Assembly: GCA_009739215.1 (NCBI GenBank)
Contig: VSJF01000012.1
Coordinates: forward strand, 1,054,001-1,118,000
Direction: 5' to 3'
DNA from: Floccularia luteovirens
Lineage: Eukaryota; Basidiomycota; Agaricomycetes; Agaricales; Squamanitaceae
Length of the DNA: 64,000 nt
The stretch's first letter is position 1. Every line of letters begins with the position of its first letter. The notes under the pieces were generated by a model that did no database searches, was not told the DNA's origin, and worked only from the letters and a program-made list of their open reading frames with translations. Made by a program: the position numbers and the translations under genes. Below, piece by piece: positions 25,697 to 38,300 of this stretch.

Positions 25697-27754
25697 ATGC
25701 CCCAGCCACAAGTACTATCCAGCATATCAAACCCCGGATCTTCTTCAAGCGACAGTTCTTCTGACTCTGAGAAGGACACACGAGTTGTATCAGGTTCAAA
25801 TCCTGCCGAAGTTCCTAGAGTAATCGCGAATTGGTGGCTAAACGAAGTACTGGGCTCAGGCTTCTCAGGTAGCGAGATATCATCACCTATACATTTGCTG
25901 GATGATGAGCATCAATAGGATCTATATACCGCGCGACAAATATCTACACGAATCAGGTTGTAGCCCTCAAGATTCAACATGTGAATCATTCCTGTCCGAC
26001 AAATTTATACGAACGTCATATATATCCTGCTTTACAAGGCGGGAAGGGCATGCCGAGGTTGTGGGCTGCCGGAGTGCAAGGACAGTGGGATTACCTTGCC
26101 ATCGATCTACTAGGTCCAAGTTTGGATAGCTTATATCGTAAGAATGGGAAGGAGATGATGGATTTCAAAAGTGTGTGTTCAATTGCAATGCAAGTGGTTA
26201 GCAACGTTCTTCTCGTCGCGAATTCCAGCACTGATATTTTGACCGTACGAAGATATCGCGGCTAGAATGCATGCATAATCGTGGCGTATTACATCGAGAT
26301 ATTCAACTGGGGAACTGCGTTATAGGACTGCCTCCTAACCAGAAATTGATTTATATGATCGACTTCGGTTTTTCGAAGCGCTACATTGATCCCTACACAA
26401 AGAGGCATATTCCCGACAGTAAAGTTAAGCGCGACTTCATTGGAAACTACTGGTTTAGGTATGTGTTCTAAAAGTTGGCAATGACAAATACTGAATTTTA
26501 CGTCGAACAGCTCTGTGAATGTTCATTGTCGTGGAAAAGGTAGGCTCATAACACAGATGATTGAACGAATTTAACTTGCGATATTTTAGTCCCTTCTCGC
26601 CGCGACGATCTAGAAGCGGCTGCGCTTATGTTCATACACCTACTAACACCACGTGGGCTTCCTTGGACGCGTAATGGCGTTCCTAAAACTGATGACGCGC
26701 ATAATCGACTCAAGGCTGCGAAAAGAGCTGCTTCCCCAGAAGATTTGTGTAGAGGAATCCCAGCTGTTTTCGAAGAATTTCTCAGATATTGCAGGTCGTT
26801 AAAATTCAAGGATTGCCCCAACTATGCTAAGTGGATCTCTGAATTCCGTGAACTTGCATTGGAAACTGGTTCCTCGAATCCTGAAGACTTCATCTGGCCT
26901 CCTGTTCCTGCGGTAAGTTTTTGTGGATCGTCAAATTTCTCTTTTTTGACCACTTCTGGCAGGTGCAACCGATCAAGTCAGCTAACATTCGTGACCACAC
27001 CTCAGAGAGCGTGGAAGGTATATTAAAGGATCTTGCAGGACTCAATATCTGGGAAAAGCAACCTTTGGTTGATCGCACAAATGTTGACCAAGCCGTTCGC
27101 AAGGCCAGAGAAAACGCCCAGAAGGATACCCAGAAACCACAGCTCCAGCCTAAAGAGGTGATTGTACTTAGCGATGCCTCAGCAAATAATTCGATTCCCC
27201 CTCCTTTCTTATCACCCAAGGCTTATCGGCTGGAAAAATTGTCCAAGAAGGCATCAAAAGCGATTGACAATGCAGCTCTATCAGAGATTGTGAAAGAGTT
27301 CGTGGAGGTTCTGCAGTCGAACAAGTCGAGGACGCTTACTAAGGAGGGATTCCACTTCCTTGACGTGCTGTTCAAACAACTGGCTGATCCTTCCGTGTTC
27401 ATTCAACCTATGCGGTAAGTATTGTTTTCATTCAAAAAATTTACTGTCTCGATGAAGGGGTTACAGTACATCAAGAGTCAGATCTTCTCATGAGGCTTTA
27501 CCGCCAGAGCCTACGCATGTAAAATTGGGCGTTGTTGCGCGGTTGCGGCGGGAAGTGGTCGTAGCACGTAACAATAAGGTGCTTGCTGACATGGTGGCTG
27601 ATTTTGGACGGGTGACAAACAGAAGTACCGGTCGGACGATTACTAAGGTGAGTGGAGAACTCGAAATGTTTGCCATAACCTTCCCTGACATTAGTTGCAG
27701 GATGGGTTTGCGTTTTTGGAAGGTCTATCGGAGAGATTGCAGGTTTTGCGATGA
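25697..27754 (+). CDS. Casein kinase 1-like protein kinase with duplicated C-terminal repeat
   Basis: A Ser-rich acidic N-terminus precedes a kinase domain of CK1 type. Visible motifs: VLGSGFSG (Gly-rich loop), VVALKIQ (ATP-binding Lys), ERHIYPALQGGKGMPRLW, then HRDIQLGN in the catalytic loop, MIDFGFSKRY (DFG) and CRGKVPSRRDDLEAAALMF with the LPW of the CK1 C-lobe. The catalytic-loop Lys of HRDxK is Gln here, which I recall as usual in this basidiomycete subfamily. After the kinase, a linker leads to two similar helical segments (about 27278-27390 and 27582-27751), each with RT-[LI]-TK-[ED]-GF-x-FL. The stop is at 27752-27754. Substrates and pathway are not known to me; activity is plausible because VALK and DFG are intact. 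Confidence 0.88.
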
Positions 27755-28290
27755 ATACCTGGGTAAACTGTATCATTTTCCTAGACTACTTCTTGTTTTG
27801 TAGGGTGTGTTTTCTATGTAGAAAAAACCCAAGGTAATGATGATCTGTCGTGATCTTTGGGAGTATAACTCTCATTAATAGTGAAACGCCTCGGGATTGA
27901 TTGAACCTCGTTAAGAACAAAGGGTGTGATGTACCCCAACGTCAACGGCTATAGGGACAACTCTACTAAATATTTGTGAATTCATTGCCCAAGGCTGCAT
28001 GGGATATAGACTAAGTTTTGTTGTATTAAGATCATACTGGTCAATGTTAGTCAAGGTGCATGTCACACTGCAGGTGTTCATAGTATCATACATGCACTGT
28101 TGAAAGAACGCGTTTCTTTTTTTTACCCCAATCGAAAATTCGGCTAACTCCGATCAGACCACTCGCCCCATAAAATCAAATGCTATTAAATTTTATAAAA
28201 AGGTCCAAGTCTTCACAATTCCCCCTTACTGCCCTTTACTCTGGTCTTTTTGGTCCCTCTTTCTTCATAGACTATAGACGGTGCTCCAGT
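27755..28290. promoter_or_regulatory. Intergenic with TATA box of the delta-12 desaturase gene
   Basis: This 536-base gap follows the kinase stop. TATAAAA occurs at 28194-28200, about 91 bases before the ATG at 28291, followed by a CT-rich leader. An in-frame upstream Met at 28180 lies before the TATA box, so it is unlikely to be used. No other gene is seen. Confidence 0.6.
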
Positions 28291-30035
28291 ATGGCACGAA
28301 AAGACGACGATGCTTTGACTGTAGTCCAACAAGGAACCTACGTTGTACCGGACATTACCATCAAAGATTTACTAGGAGCCATTCCGTGAGTACAAGCGGC
28401 GTTGAAGCGTGCAGTTTTCACTGATAGTTCGCGTAGTAAGCACTGCTTTGAAAGGTCGGCTTTGAGGTCGGGATCTTACGTGTATGTTTTACTTTGTCAT
28501 TTTCAACCTACTTGTCAATTGAGGAATTTTCTGCAGCGTGTACGACGTAATAGTCATTGGCTGTATTTACAAGCTCGCCATGTTCCTAGACACATTCATA
28601 GACCCATCGTCTATCGCTTTACCTCATCCGACTCTCTATCCTTTTGCCCGCTTTGCATTGTGGTCTTTGTACGGCTTCTGGACAGGCTTATTTGCTACCG
28701 GGCTTTGGGTGGTTGGGCACGAATGTGGACATCAGGCCTTCTCAGAGTCTAAGTTTGTCAATTATTCGGTCGGTTGGGTCATTCATTCCGCGTGGGTGTC
28801 AATGAAAAATCCTTGTGATAAACTAGTCCTGACGCGCTCAAAATAGACTCGGTGTCCCTTTCCATTCCTGGCGTATCACTCACGGGAAACATCACGCAAG
28901 TACTGGTCATATGACACAAGATCAAGTCTTTGTTCCCCATACCCGTTCAGAGTTGGGCTTGCCTCCTCTGAGACAAGATAAAGAGGACCTCCTTGGTTCC
29001 AGGGTCACAGAAGAAGTGAGCAAAGAGCTCTGGGAAGCCCTTGGTGATTCCCCCATTGGTGCGATATTAGGATCGGCTTCATATCTCGTAAGTGATAGCC
29101 TCTCACATAGTTAACTGTTACTTATCTTCATTCCTCATGGTCTAGTTGGGTGGATGGCCTGCATATATCATTACTAATGCTTCCGGTCAAAAGCGATACC
29201 CAAAAGGCACAAGTCGTAAGTGAAATGTACTGCTCGGGTCTACGATATATTTATCGGTCTTAGATTTCGGTCCTCAATCTGTCATGTTTGCTCCTCACCA
29301 CTATGGCCAAATCATATTGTCCGATATCGGAGTGTTCTTTTGGCTTGCAGCTATCGGAACATGGATTTACCAACGTGGATTTATGGAAGTTTTCGTTCTC
29401 TATCTCCAACCTTATTTATGGTAGCTATCTTATCATTTCTAGTGTCTTCCTTTATTGACATTACTTAATTCCAGGGTTAATCACTGGCTCGTGTTGATCA
29501 CTTTCTTGCAACATACCGATCCCCTCCTTCCTCACTACCGTGCCCCAGAGTTCACCTTCCCCCGTGGTGCCCTTGCTACACTCGACCGTGAGCTCCTTGG
29601 TGACTGTGGATCTTTTATGAAATGGATTGGAGGACATGCAACACACGGCATATCTGAGACTCACATCCTGCATCACGTAAACAGCAAAATCCCTCACTAC
29701 CATGCGTAAGTATTACAGTGTGATCTCCCAGTTTATTATGATTTACCCGATATTATAGCTGGGAGGCAAGTGCGGCACTCAAGCGTAGATTAAAGAGCTT
29801 GGGTATCCAGCTCGATGGTGGTCCCGGTGGTTGGGCTGAAGTCTACCGGGTATTTAGAGAGTGCAAGGTATGATGATTTTTACTTGAGTGATCGTTATAG
29901 CTGACTGTCGATCCTCAGTTTGTTGAGGACGAAGGAGACGTGGTATTCTTCAAGAATGCGCATGGTCTAGCTAAAATGAAGCCGGTCTTCTCCAGTGAAT
30001 GTGCGAGCGATTCGGGTGTCGAGTTAGACAAGTGA
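28291..30035 (+). CDS. fad2: Delta-12 fatty acid desaturase
   Basis: It introduces the second double bond into oleoyl chains to make linoleate in the endoplasmic reticulum. The three membrane desaturase histidine boxes are present: HECGHQ after the first hydrophobic pair, HGKHH in WRITHGKHHASTGH, and HILHH near the C-terminus. Hydrophobic helices occur around VYDVIVIGCIYKLAMFLD, LWSLYGFWTGLFATGLWVVG, ILSDIGVFFWLAAIGTWIY and WVNHWLVLITFLQHTDP. The N-terminus is soluble (MARKDDDALTVVQQGTYV), then DITIKDLLGAIPKHCFERS, typical of Fad2-type enzymes. The length is about 430 residues over roughly nine short introns. A TATA box about 95 bp upstream supports the chosen start. A closely related delta-15 enzyme cannot be excluded from motifs alone. 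Confidence 0.92.
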
Positions 30036-30173
30036 TCCATTAATAATAAGTTACAATACATAGAGTTACGTTTACTGAGCATAGTTATGTACAGCCTCCA
30101 AGGAATGAGCAAAAAAGACAATGCGTCTTGAATGAATTGACTACAGATGAATATTTAATTAAACCGGATTGGA

Positions 30174-31433
30174 TTACGGCTGTGTGCTCTCTTTAATATA
30201 CTCCTTCCATAAATCAGAGAACTCTGCTATGTTTTTACCCTCGCTAAGCTGTAATGCTTCAAATGGAATCATGTTATGTTGGTATGCAGGTGTATTTAAA
30301 TTTGCGTTAGGATGAGAGCGAGAGTCGATGACTCTAATAACTGGTGCATCTTCATTTGAAAGGATGTCACGGAGTTCTTCATATGTGAATAGTAATGGAT
30401 CGGTACGTGGGGAGAAGGGGTTGAAATCCACGATGTGACCTCGTTCTAGGTCTCGAGTTAGGAGAAGGTCAAATGTGTCTGAGAAATCCAATTTCATTCC
30501 AGTTCAGCAGGAATTGAAAGAAAGAAATCGAGAGACGTACAATCCTGTTGGAATGTCCATTTATGAAGTATGTGTGTCTCCCAGAAATTTATCACAGATG
30601 TCTTGATTTTATTCTGCGTTGAAGGATCGTTCAGGAAATCATAATAATTGTTGTCCCTCTGCGAAATTGCTGCCAACACCCGATTAACAAAATAAAGAAC
30701 TAGGGAACATGGTACATACCTAGAAGTTTCTGCTGCCTGACGAAACACCGTATCTCTCTGCTTGTGTCTATAGCGTACCACTTGCGTAAAACCAGCTCAA
30801 GGTCATACTCCTTTTTATCCTGTTCAGAAGCTTCGCATTGCTGGAAGACATTATCTGGATCTATATCGTGCGTAATAAAATCCGATGATTTGAGCAGAAG
30901 GTACACATCTGCAGGTATGATGCATTTGAGGGGGGACGATGCGGGGAGAACCCACGAAGCATCCTGGATATGTTAATAATATGAGTTAAGGGTTACTAAA
31001 GTAAAGAATAAACACCACCTTTGGGGAAGAAAAGTTGAGCTTTGGAAAGACAGCTTCGTAATTGCATACACATTCTCTTATTTTTTCATCAAGTTCAGGA
31101 AACGCATAGCGTCTAGGTTTTTCGTTCTCTTGATCAGTTTCTTCTTCCTCATCACTCGGTTCATCATCGGAGAGTGTACTCTCTGCAGGACTACGACCAT
31201 AACATCCATGAATACCCAGTCATGTAGCGTAAATGGACTACTGACATATTTTCGGATCCCTCAGGCACGAAAACGCCGTCAGAATTGAGATAATCTATGA
31301 ATTCTTGAGATAATGGTCGTATGATTGTTGATTTGATGGTAATGCTTGAGAATGTAGGATACCATGAAGAGAATTGGAAGTTAAGAATGTACGATGGTGT
31401 TTGAGGCGGAAAGAGTGATAGTTCGGACGACAT
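30174..31433 (-). CDS. cdc123: Cdc123, eIF2 assembly chaperone
   Basis: Cdc123 promotes assembly of the eIF2 translation initiation complex by binding the gamma subunit, and has an ATP-grasp fold. Recognisable blocks: FSSWYPTFSSITIKSTII at the N-terminus, an acidic patch, FPKLNFSSPKDASWVLP, LKCIIPADVYLLLKSSDFI, REIRCFVRQQKLL, ISQRDNNYYDFL and TFDLLLTRDLERGHIVDFNP (the metal-binding Asp/Asn strand) with a closing IRVIDS. The start at 31433 (MSSELSLFPP) is downstream of an unrelated hydrophobic frame. The stop is at 30174, facing the desaturase gene 138 bp away (convergent). Length and order match the family. Confidence 0.92.
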
Positions 31434-31626
31434 TTGTCTGTTAAGTACGATCGTAACATAATAGATAAGATTTGTGAGTGTCTGTTTACTCTTATGTAGA
31501 ACAATCATGAGATAGGTTGTAATTCCTAACACGCATAATACTATATGTCCCGGTCAAAATAATTACGCTGGAATAAAAAATATCACATGTGATATATAAG
31601 GAGAAAAGGAGCGAATCAGACGAGAA

Positions 31627-33162
31627 TCAATGCTTTTGACTATGTTGTCCAGCAAGGTATTGTCCATGCCACCACTAGAAAAGATATATCAACTAGGCAG
31701 AACACTCTCTAGAGGAAAGGACACTCACTTCAACCATTCTCTTTACACCTTCCTCAATACTGACTTCAGGTTCATAACCAAGCACCCTCCTTGCCTTTTC
31801 AATATTATGCCACCTCGATGCACACGTAAATTTCACGGTAAATCTTGTGAATGTCTGAGCTTTTTGACCAGTCAACCAGTAGTACCATTCGGCTCCAGTT
31901 GCAGCCACCATTCCTAACGACCTTGGAAGGCCGAAGATTTTTCGAGGACTTCTCTTACCTGGGAAATATACGTCTAGATGCTGCCAGACTAGTCGAAGAA
32001 AGTCCCAGAAATAGCATGGCTCGCCATTGGTGATGAAAAATACTTGTCCTGCAACTTGCAGGGGAGAGACGTCAGGATTGGATAGCTTGCTGCGTTTTAT
32101 GCTCGTTTCCGAGAGCGGGTCGAACTTTGTGCGGATCACAGGTCGATTTGAAAGTTCTTGGTTTGTGTCATAGTAGGCAGCTTCGATTTTGTCGGCATTT
32201 GGGGGTTTGGTAACATATGGTCCTAGAGGTCGGGCTTCACACGTAGGAATGCGATGTTTTCCGGTGGTCAAGTTAACATATTGGAGAGGAGTAGAGACTA
32301 TTTGTTCTTCATCTGGGGTAAGCGAAGGTACTTCTGCCATTGTAGTTGGAATTTTGTCAAGACTTGACAAAGGTGGGGCCGGTGGTTGCGTCTCGAGTTT
32401 ATCTGCTGCAAGTAAATGCGCAAGTGCAACATTGCCGACATACGTCCAATCGAACAGATTGTTATTGTCCCCTATCTGGAAGTGTGTTTTCCCACCTTCG
32501 TAGGTATTGTAGAATCCTGTCATTGCTTGACGATCACCAGGACTGTAGATAATTTAGATTGCTGATTCAGAATTCTCGCAAGTGGGCTCACCCAAAGATA
32601 CCGGCTGGTCTAAGTGCGACCGTTAATAAACCACCTTTTCCATTGGCAGCCAATACTGCTTCCTCAGCCTTCGATTTTGTTTCATTGTAAACGTCCATAG
32701 GCACTTCGGGGAAGGGTAGACGTTCATCGCCGTCAATGATATCTGTGCCGTTGAATACTACTCCAGCTGAGCTAGTGTAAACAAGCTTTCGAACTTTGTT
32801 GTCGACTGCTGCTGCAATGACAGCATTTGTTCCGTCGACATTTACCTTCCAGTATATACTGGTATCAGGTAATTGTACTGGAGGGGAAGCAGTGTGAATA
32901 ATACACGTCGCTCCACACTAAATTGAGGTAGCATTGTTTGTAAGATTTCTTCAAAAATCATGAGAGTACCTACGTGTCTGAGTGCAGAAGAAACTGACTC
33001 TTTATCACTGATATCTCCAGAATAAAAAGGCACGTCGTCATATCTCTGAACAATATCGAAAACAGACACGACATCCCCCCTGTCAAGAAGCTGCTGGACA
33101 ATATGACGACCTAGGAACCCACTTCCACCAATGACAAAATATACGTCTTTTTGATGTGCCAT
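31627..33162 (-). CDS. erg26: Erg26-like sterol-4-alpha-carboxylate 3-dehydrogenase
   Basis: This short-chain (extended SDR, 3-beta-HSD) enzyme oxidises and decarboxylates C4-carboxysterols in ergosterol synthesis. The N-terminal Rossmann fingerprint is VIGGSGFLGRHIV, followed by DVVSVFDIVQRYDDVPFYSG, CGATCIIHTASPP and KVNVDGTNAVI. The catalytic motif YNETKSKAE provides the Tyr-x-x-x-Lys pair, and VALRPAGIFGPGD follows. Then FDWTYVGNVALAHLLA and a C-terminal half with FFITNGEPCYFWDFLRL. It differs from the yeast enzyme by an insert of about 90 Pro/Ser/Thr-rich residues (around 32120-32390), seen in other basidiomycete homologues as I recall. The stop after a small last exon (...WWHGQYLAGQHSQKH) is at 31627-31629. 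Its own upstream neighbour is borealin, divergent. Confidence 0.88.
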
Positions 33163-33358
33163 TGTGATGAATGATGAGAAGGGATAGTTATTGGATGTGT
33201 GAGGACAAGAATCGAACGACCTTTGTAATTCAAAGTTTTTTTTGGCCAGACGCGTGTCACGTGCATTTTTCTCTCAATCGCGTATCCGACTTGGCTCTCC
33301 GCTTGTTGACCAACAATCATATCTCGGTTTCTGTATCAAACCTCTCCTGCTCTTGTTC
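33163..33358. promoter_or_regulatory. Divergent promoter region, ERG26-like and borealin genes
   Basis: The 196 bases between the divergent starts must hold both promoters. No classical TATA box is apparent; a T-rich run occurs near 33235. Shared regulation is only inferred. Confidence 0.45.
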
Positions 33359-34894
33359 ATGGAGCTTCCACACGCAAACAGAAAGTACAATGCAGAAGAG
33401 AAACGTCAGCTGGTAGCCAACTTGGACATTGAAGGTATGTATTGTAACCATGCTTCAACTTGACAAAAATACATAATGATTTGGGATAGTTGCGCACAGG
33501 ACTCGCCAGTTTGAAGCGTGGCTCACAGATCGACTAGAGAACTTCACTATACATCAGGAAGGCCAGGTGTCACGGATACCGAGACAAGTTCGTGGTATGA
33601 CCATGAGAGAGTTCGGAGAAAAATACCAGGGAAACATTCAAGCCGCTCTCAGAGGGTTCCAGAGAGAAAAATTGGCAGCTGCAGGGAGTGACTCGAGTAT
33701 AGCAGAAATAGATAAAAGCATGAGGAAAAGAAAATGGATGGCAAACCAGGAAGTGGAGGGTGATTCATCCGGAAACGCCGCCGAAGCCAAAGAGGATCTA
33801 CCAAAAGCTTCTAAAAGTGGTATGTGATGAACTAGAGTGTATTCATGCTTGATACTAATGCTGTATATACAGCCAAGATATCCAATCTGTCACCTAAAAA
33901 GGTACCTGGCTCGTCTACTGGTCCTGGAACAACACAACGCGCGCGTCTAATATCAACAACAAATAAAGTGTCAGCACAAGTAAGTTTTTATGTTTGACTT
34001 GATTAGTTCTTATACTCATCGTCCTTTAAGTCGCGGACATTGCCCCGTATATCTGCCTCACCAAGTCCCACAAAATCTAAACCTCCCTTCAACCCGTCTG
34101 GACGCAATCCCCGCATACCACCCTCCCGTCCGACATCTCCGGTTAAAACGACGATCTCAAAGACACATAATCGTGTCCCTTCAACTCCAAGTTTCAATCC
34201 AGATATTCCTTCTTCAAAGGCACCAGGGTATCCTTCTATGCCTGGTCCTATTCCAACACTAAGACTTCCAAGACGGGATGAAAGTATGTTGAGTCTGAAT
34301 GGTTCCCCCCTTGCGAATCCGTACGAATTTGGGCTTGGATGGTTTAAGGGGGTTGATATGAGTGATGCGGAAGACTCATCCAATAACCCTGAATCCCAAG
34401 ATAGTCAGTCAGGAACCTTACATACGCTCAAGCGAACGAAGAGCAGTATTGTTATTCGCCGCGACCCGTCTGTAGCGTTTGCAGGCACCCAGAGTGCCCT
34501 ACACTCCAGAACAACCTCCCAGTCCAGTTTCTACACGGCTTCACAAGCAACGTCATCTACTCACTCAAGAGAAAACTCTCAATCAACACAAATATTTGCA
34601 ACCCCAACCCAACAAATTTCATCTTTCCGCTTCCCTTCGTCCCGGCCGTATCTACAAGCTAACGGGGTGTCGACGCTCCAGGAAGCTACTCCTAGACCAA
34701 CCCAAACGAGATCGGTTTCAGCTCTTGTTGCAATTCCCATGAAAGATGGTCACCTGCTGGAACTGGATCCATTACAAGCCTCACCAGGTTCACTTGATGC
34801 CCTTGAAGGTATAACTGATAGCGCGAAGAAACACGCAAAGATGGAAATGGGCCGCCTCGTGCAAGCCGCGGTGGACAAATGGAAAATCCGCTAA
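33359..34894 (+). CDS. Borealin-like chromosomal passenger complex subunit
   Basis: Borealin (Nbl1 in yeast) joins survivin and INCENP to place Aurora B on centromeres and the spindle midzone. The N-terminal signature is seen at KYNAEEKRQLVANLDIE, then after an intron AHRTRQFEAWLTDRLENF and GMTMREFGEKYQGNIQAAL, which is the Nbl1/borealin N-terminal helix set. The middle 250 residues are Ser/Pro-rich and probably disordered, with many potential phosphorylation sites, for example SPSPTKSK and TSPVKTT. The C-terminal 60 residues form a compact predicted region (ALVAIPMKDGHLLELDPLQ and a final helix MEMGRLVQAAVDKWKIR), reminiscent of the borealin C-terminal dimerisation domain. The start is the Met of MELPHANRKY. 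Family assignment by the N-terminal motif is good. Confidence 0.82.
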
Positions 34895-35308
34895 CAGTAT
34901 TTTATCTGCATTGGGCGTGCTTTTTTAATGGCATGTTCTGTTTTTGGACTTCCCGTGCATGTATTTATTTTGCAGGTCATTCGAATTTCAGCGCAATCAT
35001 ATCCCCAGACCCTTGTGTAGAATAAAAACCTGAAGTGTACTGAGTATACCTGTAATAATATAATAACATGACTTTACGTATACAGGTACTTGTTTTACCT
35101 GTCTAGCAATGTTGATTACTGATTATAATTACTTAGGAAACTACTTGCACTCTTGTAAACTGGCCAACCAGTTTGATTTCAATTTTGAATATCTGAACGA
35201 TAATCAATCTATTAGACTTGAGATATGGTGTTATTATTGGCCGGAATTGGAAACGATAAATGCTGCACAGTGCACTTATTGGTCGAATCGCTTTCGCGAG
35301 GAAATCAC
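34895..35308. other. Intergenic between convergent borealin and POP1 genes
   Basis: About 410 AT-rich bases with facing 3' UTRs. Short open frames at 35109-35378 (plus) and 35133-35345 (minus) overlap the POP1 end and look random. Nothing else is seen. Confidence 0.5.
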
Positions 35309-38300
35309 TCAGCTGCTGAAAATCTGTACTGTTGCAACACGGCAATGTTGTTCGTCTACATTCCTAACTTTCACATAAGGATTGATCGACTTTCCATTCT
35401 TTATCTTGTTAGGGAATAATCTGAGTCTCTGTGAGCAGAAAACAATCTTCCCCACAACAAAAAAAATACCTTGAGGCTTGACTGTGTAGGTTAAGCATTT
35501 CAAGTACCGGAATCGCCCCGATAGCGAATCCCTCGCCCCTAGCAAGCGAGAAATGACCAGTTGTAACGTAACCAATGATAGCTTCTTTCTTCGGTGTGGT
35601 AGTTTCCAACTAAAAGAATACTTCTGAGACTAAACATTATTTTTGTAAAAATTGAGATACAAACTTTGCTTTCAGAGTCTTCATCCATGTTCTCCATCGA
35701 CCCACTGCGCAACTCTTTCTCGCATACGATTACTTCCGAATCTTCCATCAAATAAATAACAGCAAGGTCTTGCGGTGTCCCCCTTTTGCACATCGCTACT
35801 TTCACAGACACCAAAGCTCCTTGCAATAGTCCAGGCGCTTTAGATCCAGGAATTTTAGATCCCAGACCCCTTTTATGGCGTAAGTTGTTTATTTCGGACA
35901 ACAAACCAGCACTGCGGTTAAACATTGTTGTCATGCGCGAAAATATTCCGTCGAGGTCTTGGCCACGCAACAACCAAGGTCTGATACCATCAAAACCGTC
36001 GTGAGAGGCATTTAAGGGTTCCCTCTGAGTAGGAACGAAATCAGCTTCGTCTGTTGCCACTTCACCGCTATGAGGCAGTAGGGGTAGCTTCAATACAATT
36101 CTCCAGTCAGACTTCCAGGGGCTATCTACCCCAGAGATCGAATGATTGACTCGTTTAGCAGGTGGCTTCTTATTCCATTTATCTCTTCCGATCTTCTGCT
36201 GTTCTTTGGCATAATTTTCATACGCTTCCGTTCCGGGATAGTCACGAGGAAAATATGCCGTCCCGGCTTCATAGGCTTGCGTTTGACGTTCTCGTTGACC
36301 GCCCACGCGAGTATTGCTGAAAATCAATGAATTCAAAAAAGCCATGGACCAGCCCGCTGGGATTATGAGTGTCCAGCCATGGATAGCTTGACTTTGTGCA
36401 TGAATGCTGTTGGTTTCGACTGATCGTTGTATGAGTAGTAAAGGTATGCGATCGTCTTGACGCAATGCGTTGAGGAGGGTACCAGGAATAGCGTTCTGTA
36501 AAACGAGTCACAAAAATAGTTCCCTGAAATTAGGTAGCCAATTACTTTTGAACGTCGCTCATCCAAGTCCTTCTTCCTGAAGCGAGGCTTCGCCAATGTT
36601 GCCCTTTGGGTTTTATCCCATATGTCGCTCGTAGCTAAAGACGTCGATGGGAACGTAACAACAGGGTTGGAGTTCGAAGACATGGTTTTAACATTTGCAA
36701 CTTTCGGAGGAAATCTCGAGTAGGAAATCTCAATAGGCATAAAAACCAAAAGTGGATAATCAGGAAACTCACTTTAATCTTGGATCAGTTACTTTCAGCC
36801 CAATGATCATGCCGCGGGGCACCTGACTAGCTGTTTGCAAGGTAGCCATTGAGGACCAAAACTAGTCAGGTAATGAGACTAAGTCCATTGGCTGGTGTGA
36901 GTTCCATACCTTTTGGAACTCATCTCTTTTGTCCTGAGAAACTGGACTTAGAGCACCTTTGATAACTTGACTGGCTCTCGGTCCCATAATCTCAAAGACA
37001 TTGACTTGCCGACTCAGATCAGATATGACGATTGTCGGAACGTTACTAGGGTTACTGGAAGTTAGCTTTCCCGAAACCTCAGACACAGCATTCTCCAGGG
37101 CAATTTTAATGGCATCTGATATAACGGGATGAAATCGCAACCAGAGAATTCGGCTTTGAGTTTGATCCACCTGGGCCGCAGGAAGATCAGTATCCATCTT
37201 CCCTTGACCCTTAGCTTGCCCACTAGAGTTATGCCCTACTGCCAACGATGTTGATGCTTTGTTGCTTTCCAGTGGCTGTCCTAATGGCTTCCAAATAATA
37301 CTGGCAGGGCCAATAAGATCGTAAGGGTACGATCCAGGCTGGTACATGTGCGTTTCGAGAGTCCGTGATCCACCCAAGCAACTTCATGACTTATCAATGA
37401 CTTAGGGTAAAATTTAAATGCTGTATAATTACCGCTTAGAGCCCGGGCCTAAACCTTGTGGATCACAAAGTAGCTCGAGAGTTGCAATGAGTGCCTTTTC
37501 CGGTCCAACTAACTCGAAAATAGGGAAGTATGAAGCGTCATGAAGTATCGATCCATGCATAGATGCCCTATGTGACGGTCGATATGCCTTCTCCGTTGGG
37601 TGGACCGCCTGAATTGTCGTTAACGTGGCCTCACCAATAATGCTTGGAGATGACTTACAAGTCGAAATCCCCACATGTTTTCCATTTTCATTCTTTTTGC
37701 ATGCCATAAGTGTGTTTCGAGCCATGTCTTGTCACCTAAACAAAGCATCTCATTATTATATGGCTCAAAAGGAAACTAAATGTACGTACGTTGTCGTCTA
37801 AGAAACGATTCAGTACGGGTCGTTTTATTAATTTTACCGCGTTTCGGCATAGACCGTCCTAGAGCCTTTTTACGAACAGGATCCATCTATTCGCTCTTGA
37901 GTATCTTATTTCTTGACAAACCATTATTGATTCACCTCCATACGCGCTTTGTCTCGAAGCCTTAGAGGTACGCGCCGGACATCATGACTTGCAGCCCGGC
38001 GACGTAAGTGTCTCGGTAAGGTCTGCCATACCCTATGAGTCGACGCTTCACTGGGAATATACATTGTAAATGTTTCTTCGTGGTTTCAAATATTATAATA
38101 CCTGGCAGCTTTCATAGCTTTTTGCATGGCATTGATTTCGAATGCTCTGGCCTTAGAAAAGCTTTAGGCTTCGGAAAGAGGGAAAAGGAACAAGCAATAT
38201 ACTTCTGCAAACTTTTCGACGTTGATTGCACTAGGAAGGCCTTGCAAACCTAAGTAGAATAAATCACGCGTCAATAGGTCATATAAATTTGAAAGAAACA

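Noticed and set aside
25790..25812. tRNA T-arm-like sequence (CAGGTTCAAATCCTG)
   Set aside because: It lies within the N-terminal coding exon of the CK1-like kinase and no acceptor, D or anticodon arms could be found around it.
28180..28290. In-frame upstream Met for the delta-12 desaturase
   Set aside because: It lies before the TATA box at 28194-28200 and the added residues do not resemble the family N-terminus.
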